A stretch of DNA of 64,000 nucleotides from positions 1 through 64,000 of the forward strand of contig JBCCXY010000006.1 in the NCBI GenBank assembly GCA_039190895.1. Direction: 5' to 3'. The DNA comes from Ovoidimarina sp039190895 (GTDB taxonomy: Bacteria > Pseudomonadota > Alphaproteobacteria > Rhodobacterales > Rhodobacteraceae). Positions 57,231 through 64,000 of the stretch are shown piece by piece. A program made the translations under genes and the position numbers. The notes beneath the pieces are model-generated. The model searched no databases. It was not told where the DNA came from and saw only the letters and a list, made by a program, of their open reading frames with translations. Position 1 is the stretch's first letter. Each line of letters begins with the position of its first letter.

Positions 57231-58211
57231 ATGACACTCGGATCGCAGATCGCTTGGGACGATACCGTCCTGCCGTTTCAACTTGACCGCTCGGACATTC
57301 GGGGCCGGGTCGCGCGGCTGGATGGCACGCTGGATGCGATCCTGTCGCAGCATGTCTACCCCGCCCCGGTCGAGGCGCTGGTGGCCGAAACGGCGCTGCT
57401 GACAGCGCTGATCGGGCAGACGATCAAGCTGCGCTGGAAGCTGTCCCTGCAGGTGCGTGGCGATGGCCCCGCGCGGCTGATCGCGACCGATTATTATGCG
57501 CCACAGAACGAAGGCGACCCGGCCCGGGTCCGCGCCTATGCCAGCTTTGACGAAGACCGGATCAGCGACACGGCGCCCGCGTTCGAGCAAATCGGGCGCG
57601 GCTACTTCGCGGTGCTGATCGATCAGGGCAAGGGCATGACTCCGTATCAGGGCATCACACCCCTTGCGGGCGGGTCCCTTGCGGCCTGTGCCGAAACCTA
57701 CTTCGCCCAATCCGAACAACTGCCCACCCGTTTCGCGCTCAGCTTCGGCGAGACGGCAGCGGGGTGGCGCGCCGGGGGCGTGATGATCCAACACATGCCC
57801 GAAGCCTCCCCCTTCGCGCAGGGCGGAGGCTCCGGCGAAGGCGGCCTCCTGCGCCCGGACGACGTGCTGGACGGGGATGAGCTAGAAAACTGGCGCCGCG
57901 CGAATCTGCTGCTCGACACCGTCGAGGGCGACGAGCTTGTTGGCCCAACGGTCCAGCCAACCGAACTGCTGGTCCGCCTCTTCCACGAGGAAGGCCCCCG
58001 CGTCTTCGACCCGCAGTCTGTCACCTTCGGCTGCACCTGCTCTGCGGATCGCGTGCGTGAAAGCCTGTCGATCTACTCCGCCAAGGACATCGCCCACATG
58101 ACGACCGACGAGGGCCTCGTCACCGCCGAATGCCAGTTCTGCGGCGCGAATTACGAGTTCCAGCCCGAAACGCTCGGCTTCGAGGCCACCGAGACCGCGC
58201 GTGACGAGTGA
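57231..58211 (+). CDS. hslO: Redox-regulated chaperone Hsp33 (HslO)
   Basis: A 326-residue holdase activated by oxidation. The N-domain contains FQLDRSDIRGRVARLDGTLD and VEALVAETALLTALIGQTIK, and GYFAVLIDQGKGMTPYQGIT. The C-terminal zinc site is FGCTCSADRVRESLSIYS and AECQFCGANYEF, the CxC and CxxC motifs. A Gly/Ser-rich insertion (FAQGGGSGEGGL) sits in the linker. Its last 11 bp overlap the Nudix gene, opening an hslO-nudix-cca operon. Confidence 0.95.
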   Translation: MTLGSQIAWDDTVLPFQLDRSDIRGRVARLDGTLDAILSQHVYPAPVEALVAETALLTALIGQTIKLRWKLSLQVRGDGPARLIATDYYAPQNEGDPARVRAYASFDEDRISDTAPAFEQIGRGYFAVLIDQGKGMTPYQGITPLAGGSLAACAETYFAQSEQLPTRFALSFGETAAGWRAGGVMIQHMPEASPFAQGGGSGEGGLLRPDDVLDGDELENWRRANLLLDTVEGDELVGPTVQPTELLVRLFHEEGPRVFDPQSVTFGCTCSADRVRESLSIYSAKDIAHMTTDEGLVTAECQFCGANYEFQPETLGFEATETARDE

Positions 58212-58797
58212 CGCCCGCGCCCGCCTGATCGCGGCGCTGGGCCGCGATGGGCCCGCCTCGTCGGACTACGACCTCGCCACACAGTTTCGTCCGACGGGCG
58301 CGCGCAAGCTGCGAGACGCCGCCGTGCTCGTTGCCGTCACCGGCTACACCGCACAGCCCGAGGTCATCCTCACCAAACGCTCCCCCCGCCTCGCGCACCA
58401 CCCGGGCCAGGTCGCATTCCCGGGCGGCAAGGTCGATCCCGGCGACGATGGCCCGGTCGGCGCCGCACTGCGGGAAGCGCGGGAAGAGATCGGGCTCCCC
58501 CACGACCACGCAGAGGTATTGGGCACCCTGCCCGAGCATGAGACCGTCACAAGCTTCCGCGTGACCCCGGTCCTCGCCTGGATCCACACGCCGTTCGACC
58601 CCCAACCCGAAGCGGGCGAGGTGGCCGAAGTCTTCCGAGTGCCGCTCGCGCACCTGATGAACCCAACCAGCTTCTCGGTCCAATCCCGCCGCTGGCAAGG
58701 CCGCCAACGCCCCTACTACGTGGTGCCTTGGGGCCCCTACTACATCTGGGGCGCCACGGCTCGCATGCTTCGGGCCCTCGCGGACAGGGTCGCATGA
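58201..58797 (+). CDS. Nudix CoA diphosphatase-type hydrolase (NudL-like)
   Basis: A 198-residue Nudix enzyme. The sequence LTKRSPRLAHHPGQVAFPGG, followed directly by KVDPGDDGPVGAALREAREE, combines the CoA-diphosphatase UPF0035 motif (H-x-GQ-x-x-FPGG) with the Nudix box. Relatives split CoA into phosphopantetheine and ADP. The start is a GTG at 58201 inside the hslO 3' end. Its stop overlaps the cca ATG by 4 bp. Confidence 0.92.
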   Translation: MTSDARARLIAALGRDGPASSDYDLATQFRPTGARKLRDAAVLVAVTGYTAQPEVILTKRSPRLAHHPGQVAFPGGKVDPGDDGPVGAALREAREEIGLPHDHAEVLGTLPEHETVTSFRVTPVLAWIHTPFDPQPEAGEVAEVFRVPLAHLMNPTSFSVQSRRWQGRQRPYYVVPWGPYYIWGATARMLRALADRVA

Positions 58798-59933
58798 CCA
58801 AGGTCTCCGGCACCTGGCTGACGCAGGCCGAAACCGCCCCGGTGATGGACCTGCTGGTGCGCGCCGGGCACCAAGCCTATTTCGTCGGCGGCTGCGTCCG
58901 CGACGCGCTCGCCGGGGTTGAGGTCAAGGACATCGACGTCTCCACCGATGCCCGCCCCACCCGCGTGATGGAGCTGGCCGAAACCGCAGGGATGAAGGCG
59001 ATCCCGACGGGCATCGACCACGGCACGGTGACGCTCGTCTCCGGCGCCGTACCCTACGAAGTCACCACCTTCCGCCGCGATGTCGAAACCGACGGGCGCC
59101 GCGCCGTGGTGGCATTCGCGGACACCATGGAAGACGACGCCCTGCGCCGCGATTTCACGATGAACGCTCTCTACGCCCGCGGGGATGGGACGGTGCTGGA
59201 CCCCACAGGCACTGGCATTACCGACCTCGCCGAGGGCCGCGTCCGCTTCGTCGGCAACGCCACGGCACGCATCCGCGAAGACTACCTCCGCACCCTGCGC
59301 TACTTTCGCTTCCACGCCCGCTTCGGCCACAGCGGCCCGGACCCAGAGGCCCTCTCTGCAATCGCCGACACGCTCGACGGCCTCGGCACCCTGTCAGCAG
59401 AACGCGTGGGGGCCGAGATCAAAGCGCTCCTGTCCCTCGCCGACCCCTCGCCCTCCGTCGCAACGATGGAGCAGGCAGGCGTCCTCGCCCGCATCCTGCC
59501 CGGCGCAACCACCACGGCCCTCGCGCCGCTGGTGCATCTGGAAGGCGACGCGCCCCCCAATCCCATCCGCCGCCTCGCAGCACTGGGCGGCGAACACACC
59601 GCCGACCGGCTGCGCCTGTCACGGGCCGAAACCAAGGCGCTCGACATTCTGCGCGACGGCATCGGCTCGGGCGACGAGCCGGGGGCCCTGGGCTACCGCC
59701 ACGGATACGACGCCGCCCGCGACATCCTTATGCTGCGGGCCGTCTTCGCCTCTCAGCCTCTGGCTGATGACGCACTGCACAACGCACGGGCCGGATCACA
59801 GGCCGCCTTTCCCGTCACCGCCGCCGACCTGATGGACCGCTTCGAAGGCAAAGCCCTCGGTGATGCCCTGCGCGACCTTGAAGCGCGTTGGATCGCTTCG
59901 GGATTCACCCTGACACGGGACGACCTGCTCTAG
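58794..59933 (+). CDS. cca: CCA tRNA nucleotidyltransferase
   Basis: A 379-residue class II nucleotidyltransferase adding CCA to tRNA 3' ends. The head has QAYFVGGCVRDALAGVEVKD and IDVSTDARPTRVMELA (metal carboxylates DID), then HGTVTLVSGAVPYEVTTFRR and LRRDFTMNALYARGDGTVLD. The neck includes RIREDYLRTLRYFRFHARFG. The start is the ATG at 58794 overlapping the Nudix stop; a longer frame from 58728 is inside the Nudix gene. Last gene of the operon. Confidence 0.95.
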   Translation: MTKVSGTWLTQAETAPVMDLLVRAGHQAYFVGGCVRDALAGVEVKDIDVSTDARPTRVMELAETAGMKAIPTGIDHGTVTLVSGAVPYEVTTFRRDVETDGRRAVVAFADTMEDDALRRDFTMNALYARGDGTVLDPTGTGITDLAEGRVRFVGNATARIREDYLRTLRYFRFHARFGHSGPDPEALSAIADTLDGLGTLSAERVGAEIKALLSLADPSPSVATMEQAGVLARILPGATTTALAPLVHLEGDAPPNPIRRLAALGGEHTADRLRLSRAETKALDILRDGIGSGDEPGALGYRHGYDAARDILMLRAVFASQPLADDALHNARAGSQAAFPVTAADLMDRFEGKALGDALRDLEARWIASGFTLTRDDLL

Positions 59934-59971
59934 CACACTTGCGCGGAATCAAGGCCGCAGGCCGTCGCGCA

Positions 59972-59998
59972 TCGCCGGGCCGACCCCTGGCCCGGCGA
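59972..59998. repeat. Large perfect inverted repeat after cca
   Basis: TCGCCGGGCC-GACCCCT-GGCCCGGCGA is a perfect 10 bp stem with a 7-base loop, 39 bp after the cca stop, within a 217 bp gap. No T-run follows. It could be a terminator read by Rho or a REP-like element; the remainder of the gap shows no gene. Confidence 0.55.
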
Positions 59999-60150
59999 TA
60001 TGGGTTCCGCCAGCGCACCCCTCGAAATGACGGCGGGACCCAACCATAAAGTGCCTCGCAAAAACGCTGGATCGCCGGTCCCGGGCCCGACGACGCGCGG
60101 CACCCTTTCCAAGCGCAGCTTGCTCTCGCATTGATCCCGCCGCGAATTTC

Positions 60151-60750
60151 GTGTCACTCGCGGCGATGGCGTTCGATCCGCTCTACCTCTTCGTCTTCTT
60201 CGGCGTGTTCTCCCCGGGGCCGAACGTGATCCTTCTGACCGCCTCGGGGGCGCGGTTCGGCGTCCGCCGGACTGTCCCCCATGTGATCGGCGTGACGCTT
60301 GGCGTCGGGGTCATCGCCGCCCTCTCCGGGCTAGGGATCGGGGCGCTGCTCAAGACGGTCCCCGCGTTGGAACTGGCGCTAAAAATCGCCGCCGCAATCT
60401 GGATCCTCTGGATGGCGTGGAAACTGTGGACCTCGACCAGCGCCACCCGGACCCGCGACAAAGACCGGCCATTCACATTCATTGAAGCGGTGCTGTTCCA
60501 GTGGGTGAACCCCAAGGCCTGGGCGATAACCCTCGCCGCCGCCACCGGTTTTCCGTCGGACCTCGCCCCACTGGCCGAGGCAGCCCGGCTGGCCTCCGCC
60601 TTCTCGGGCATCAACCTGTTCGTCTGCGTGTTCTGGTCCGTCGCGGGCAGCCTCCTGGCCTACCTGCTGACCACCCAGACCGCCTGGCAGGCCTTCACGC
60701 GGATCATGGCCGCCCTGCTCGCGCTGTCTGCCGCGATGGTTTTCCTCTAG
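60151..60750 (+). CDS. LysE/RhtB family exporter
   Basis: A 199-residue (194 from the ATG at 60166) membrane protein. The conserved first loop is FGVFSPGPNVILLTASGARF (PGPN motif of LysE/RhtB proteins), then GVTLGVGVIAALSGLGIGAL, a middle loop, and FQWVNPKAWAITLAAATGF (NPKA motif). Six spans expected. It exports an amino acid or related compound. Neither start has a clear ribosome binding site. It is 39 bp before the first ABC exporter gene. Confidence 0.9.
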   Translation: MSLAAMAFDPLYLFVFFGVFSPGPNVILLTASGARFGVRRTVPHVIGVTLGVGVIAALSGLGIGALLKTVPALELALKIAAAIWILWMAWKLWTSTSATRTRDKDRPFTFIEAVLFQWVNPKAWAITLAAATGFPSDLAPLAEAARLASAFSGINLFVCVFWSVAGSLLAYLLTTQTAWQAFTRIMAALLALSAAMVFL

Positions 60751-60789
60751 CGCCGCACTCGCTATACGACGGGCAAGGGAGTCGTTCCC

Positions 60790-62631
60790 ATGTTCCGCTA
60801 CTTTGAAAACCTAGTCGATCCGTATGCCCCCTATACGGAAACCGATACCCCGCCGACGCGGCTTTGGCCGTTTCTGAAGGCGTACTCGCAGCCGTTTAAG
60901 CGGATCTTTTGGGCTGCCGGGATCATGTCGGTCATCGTCGCCATCGCCGAGATCTGGCTGCTCGCCTATCTGGGTCGGCTACTGGACTTGCTGACCGATA
61001 CGGGCCCCGAAGCGCTGTGGGACCAGCACGGGACAGAGCTGATCCTTGTCGCTGTCTTCATCCTGCTCGCCCGCCCGATCTTGCAGGCGCTGATGGTGCT
61101 GCTGCTGAACAACGCGATCCTGCCGAATTTCGGCACCCTGATCCGCTGGCGGGCGCATCGCCACGTGCTGCGCCAGTCCGTGGGGTGGTTTGAGGATGAC
61201 TTCGCCGGGCGCATCGCCAATCGCATCATGCAAACCCCGCCCGCAGCGGGGGAGGCGGTGTTTCAGGTGTTCGACGCGATCACCTTTTCCATCGCCTACC
61301 TCGTCGGCGCCATCGTGCTGCTGTCACAGGGCGACCCACGCCTCGCGATCCCGCTGGTGATCTGGGCAGGCCTCTACGGCTGCCTCGTGTACTGGACGAC
61401 GAAGAGGGTCGGGCCCGCGTCGCAAGCGTCCTCCGATGCGCGCAGCGCGGTGACGGGGCGCGTGGTCGATAGCTATTCCAACATCCACTCCGTCAAGATG
61501 TTCGCTCACCATGATCGCGAGGTCGAATACGGGCGCGAGGCCATCGAAAAGGCGCGCAGCACCTTCCAGCACGAGATGCGGATTTACACGATCATGGACG
61601 TCGTGCTGTCGGCGCTGAACGGCCTTCTCGTGATCGGCTGCGTCGGCTGGGCGATCTGGCTGTGGTACATCGGCAGCGCCACCATCGGCCTTGTTGCCGC
61701 CGCGACCGCGCTGGTTCTGCGGCTCAACGCGATGACCGGGTGGATCATGTGGGCGCTCACGAACTTCTTCCAGCAACTCGGCGTCGTGTCCGAAGGGATG
61801 GAGACGATTGCCCAGCCCATCACCCTGGTCGACCAGCCAGACGCCAAGCCGCTGGCCCATGGGCCGGGGAAGATCGAGATACAGGGTCTATCCCACCACT
61901 ATGGCCAGAAAATGGGTGGGCTGGACAACGTATCGCTCACCATCCAGCCCGGCGAAAAGGTTGGGCTGATCGGGCGATCCGGGGCCGGAAAGTCGACGCT
62001 CGTCAAACTGCTCTTGCGTTTCTACGACCCCGAGACGGGGCGGATTCTGATCGACGGACAGGACATCACCAGTGTCGCGCAAGATAGCCTGCGCCTGCGG
62101 ATCGGGATGGTGCAGCAGGATTCCTCGCTGCTCCACCGGTCGGTGCGGGATAACATCCTGTACGGTCGCCCCGACGCCTCTGAGGCCCAGATGCACGACG
62201 CCGCCGCCCGCGCGCAGGCCGCCGAATTCATCCCCGCCCTCCGCGACATGGAGGGGCGCCAGGGCTACGACGCCCATGTCGGTGAGCGCGGCGTCAAGCT
62301 GTCCGGCGGCCAACGCCAGCGGATCGCGCTGGCACGGGTGATCCTGAAGGACGCCCCGATCCTCGTGCTGGACGAGGCGACAAGCGCACTCGATTCCGAG
62401 GTTGAGGCGGCTATCCAAGACACGCTCTACGGCCTGATGGAGGGTAAAACGGTCATCGCCATCGCGCACCGGTTGTCGACGATTGCACGGATGGACCGCA
62501 TTCTGGTGATGGATGCCGGTCGGATCGTCGAAGAAGGCTCCCACGACGCGCTCCTGGCAAAAGGCGGGCTGTACGCGCAGTTCTGGGACCGTCAGTCAGG
62601 CGGCTTCTTCCGAACCGAAGCCGCAGAGTAG
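60790..62631 (+). CDS. ABC exporter half-transporter (membrane-ATPase fusion), first of a tandem pair
   Basis: A 613-residue type IV ABC exporter. Six membrane spans fill residues 30-330. The ATPase domain has KVGLIGRSGAGKSTLVKLLL (Walker A), VQQDSSLLHRSVRDNILYG (Q-loop), KLSGGQRQRIALARVILKD (signature), APILVLDEATSALDSEVE (Walker B) and AIAHRLSTIARMDRIL (switch). It could be a homodimer or pair with the similar protein encoded 229 bp downstream. Relatives export lipids or drugs; the substrate is unknown. Confidence 0.93.
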   Translation: MFRYFENLVDPYAPYTETDTPPTRLWPFLKAYSQPFKRIFWAAGIMSVIVAIAEIWLLAYLGRLLDLLTDTGPEALWDQHGTELILVAVFILLARPILQALMVLLLNNAILPNFGTLIRWRAHRHVLRQSVGWFEDDFAGRIANRIMQTPPAAGEAVFQVFDAITFSIAYLVGAIVLLSQGDPRLAIPLVIWAGLYGCLVYWTTKRVGPASQASSDARSAVTGRVVDSYSNIHSVKMFAHHDREVEYGREAIEKARSTFQHEMRIYTIMDVVLSALNGLLVIGCVGWAIWLWYIGSATIGLVAAATALVLRLNAMTGWIMWALTNFFQQLGVVSEGMETIAQPITLVDQPDAKPLAHGPGKIEIQGLSHHYGQKMGGLDNVSLTIQPGEKVGLIGRSGAGKSTLVKLLLRFYDPETGRILIDGQDITSVAQDSLRLRIGMVQQDSSLLHRSVRDNILYGRPDASEAQMHDAAARAQAAEFIPALRDMEGRQGYDAHVGERGVKLSGGQRQRIALARVILKDAPILVLDEATSALDSEVEAAIQDTLYGLMEGKTVIAIAHRLSTIARMDRILVMDAGRIVEEGSHDALLAKGGLYAQFWDRQSGGFFRTEAAE

Positions 62632-62720
62632 GGTGTGCGTTCATGTGCATCGAACCGCGCCGCTATCCGCGCCGCCTAATCGCTTGTTTGAAATAATTAT
62701 TGTATTTCAGTGTGTTAAAA

Positions 62721-62741
62721 GCGGTCCCACTGTGGAACCGC
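62721..62741. promoter_or_regulatory. Inverted repeat upstream of the second ABC exporter gene
   Basis: GCGGTCCCACTGTGGAACCGC contains arms GCGGT/ACCGC and CCA/TGG, a near-perfect hairpin about 120 bp before the second exporter gene in an AT-rich stretch. It may end the first gene's transcript or be an operator for the second. Confidence 0.4.
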
Positions 62742-62860
62742 ACGAAAACGCCAGTTTGTGGATGTGAAAGAGGTAAGCCCAAACAATCTAACTTCAAGAC
62801 TGTCCCCCAGCCCCGAAATGCCCCATATTCACCGCCCACCCCCTTTGCTGGATAGCCCCC

Positions 62861-64000
62861 ATGCTGCGCGATCGATTCCGCCGACTTGGTGATTTCATCA
62901 ATCCGTTCACCCCCGCTGAAGGCCCCCCGCCCCAGCGGCTTCTGCCGTTCTTCGGGTGGTCCTTGCGGGGCTCGTTCGGCTACCTCTCAATCGCCGCGGG
63001 GATCTCGGCAATCGCGGGCACACTAGAGGTCGTCACCGCCCTCGTCCTCGGCCGCGTCATCGACACCGCCCTCGACGCCGGTCCCGACGTGTTCTTCTCC
63101 GAGAACACGGTGTTCCTGATCGGTGTCCTCGCCTTCTTCCTGCTGATCCGCCCCATTATCCTCGGCGCCTCCTCCGCCGCCAGCACGCTGGTGGTGATGC
63201 CCAATGTGATGCCCATGGTCCTCTCGCGCCTCCACCGCTGGACGCTGGGCCAGGCGATCACCTTCTTCGACAACGACTTCGCCGGACGGATCGCCCAGAA
63301 ACAGATGCAAACCGCCCGCGCCCTCACCGACGTGGCGAACGAAACGATCAACGTCGTCTTCTTCGCCCTCGCCTCGCTCGTCGGCTCGGCTCTGCTGCTG
63401 ACGACCATCAACGTCGAACTGTCGCTCGCGCTGGCGCTGTGGCTGGCCGCCTACATCCTGCTGATCCGCTGGTTCATGCCCCGCATCCGCCAGCGCTCCA
63501 AAAACCGCGCGTCGGCCCGGGCGATGGTGACGGGTCAGGTCGTCGACACGATCACCAACATGCGCACCGTCAAGCTGTTCGCCCACGCCGATCACGAAGA
63601 CAACGCCGCCATCGACACGATCAAGGAGTTCCGCGAAACCGCGCTCGACTTCGGCGTGGTCGCGGCGAGCTTCCGCATCCTCCTGATGCTGCTGGCCGGT
63701 TTCCTGCCGGTGCTGCTCATCGGCGGGTCTCTAATCCTCTGGAGCAACGGACAGGCCACCGCCGGCGACATCGCAGCCGCAGGCGCGATCTCCATCCGGC
63801 TGGCGCAGATGACAGGGTGGGTCAGCTACATGCTGATGAGCGTCTACGGCTCCATCGGCGAGGTCGAGGACGGCATGCGCACCCTGACGCCGCGCTACAC
63901 CCTGGTCGATGCCGACGCCGCGACGCCGTTCACGGTGCAAAGTGCCGACATCCGGTTTGAGGGCGTGAGCTTCGCCTATGGCCGCCAGACCGGCGGGGTC
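62861..64000 (+). CDS. ABC exporter half-transporter, second of a tandem pair (partial)
   Basis: The first 380 residues of a membrane-ATPase fusion; the gene runs off the right end with no stop. It begins MLRDRFRRLGDFINPFTPAE, then a span GYLSIAAGISAIAGTLEVVT and FDNDFAGRIAQKQMQTARAL, a segment matching FEDDFAGRIANRIMQTPPAA in the first exporter. The hinge VVDTITNMRTVKLFAHADHE also matches the neighbour. The ATPase domain starts at about residue 365 (IRFEGVSFAYGRQTGG). The two are paralogues and may form a heterodimer. Confidence 0.88.
   Translation, partial: MLRDRFRRLGDFINPFTPAEGPPPQRLLPFFGWSLRGSFGYLSIAAGISAIAGTLEVVTALVLGRVIDTALDAGPDVFFSENTVFLIGVLAFFLLIRPIILGASSAASTLVVMPNVMPMVLSRLHRWTLGQAITFFDNDFAGRIAQKQMQTARALTDVANETINVVFFALASLVGSALLLTTINVELSLALALWLAAYILLIRWFMPRIRQRSKNRASARAMVTGQVVDTITNMRTVKLFAHADHEDNAAIDTIKEFRETALDFGVVAASFRILLMLLAGFLPVLLIGGSLILWSNGQATAGDIAAAGAISIRLAQMTGWVSYMLMSVYGSIGEVEDGMRTLTPRYTLVDADAATPFTVQSADIRFEGVSFAYGRQTGGV

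Overview
The window is GC-rich, densely packed chromosomal DNA of an alphaproteobacterium, most likely the order Rhodobacterales (Rhodobacteraceae / Roseobacter group). The evidence is the small 4.5S-type SRP RNA, a PetP/PetR-like regulator pair divergent from a branched-chain aminotransferase gene, an ilvD-lipoprotein-hypothetical gene string, HmuSTUV heme uptake, the dapA...smpB neighbourhood, and many ATGA/TGATG/GTGA stop-start overlaps. I see no insertion sequence, phage, CRISPR array, tRNA or rRNA gene.

Bases 1-10259 hold a catabolic island with two divergent transcription units around a GntR/UTRA regulator. Leftward: regulator, LeuC-like and LeuD-like hydro-lyase subunits, and a TRAP solute receptor that leaves the window. 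Rightward: NTF2-like protein, HyuB, HyuA, isochorismatase-fold protein, 2,3-dimethylmalate/2-methylisocitrate lyase-type enzyme, and a fumarate-reductase-type flavoprotein, all translationally coupled. Together they read as an uptake, imide/lactam opening, hydration and C-C cleavage route. A substituted maleimide, possibly a tetrapyrrole breakdown product, fits the chemistry, but the isochorismatase-fold protein has lost its nucleophilic cysteine. This is the best candidate for an undescribed system.

Bases 10222-14185 (minus strand) hold a cobalamin riboswitch followed by a DUF1636-like Cys-rich protein, a family-5 ABC solute receptor and two Dpp/Nik-type permeases. No ATPase gene follows. 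Bases 14323-18058 are the heme operon hmuSTUV, ended by a terminator and followed by the SRP RNA gene.

Bases 18197-35022 are mostly core genes: ilvD with a string of envelope/hypothetical genes, a GST, mscL, smc, a GNAT enzyme, an FMN reductase, separate MnmC-type methyltransferase and oxidoreductase genes placed divergently, a lytic transglycosylase, dapA and a Phd/VapC toxin-antitoxin pair with a clear operator palindrome. Bases 35032-50153 hold an ion channel, smpB, a frameshifted GGDEF-EAL gene, ilvE, petP/petR, an HDAC-like/xseB/ispA operon, an adenine deaminase-AMP nucleosidase purine salvage operon, an HU protein, a RidA protein and an EamA transporter.

Bases 50388-64000 hold recQ, a secreted tandem PilJ-N-like protein, argG, an Hpt protein divergent from a receiver-PP2C phosphatase, an hslO/Nudix/cca overlapping operon, a LysE exporter and two tandem ABC half-exporters, the second cut by the window end.

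A 32-35 bp palindromic repeat occurs five times (22800, 29450, 31250, 43691, 56675), each time between the 3' ends of convergent genes.
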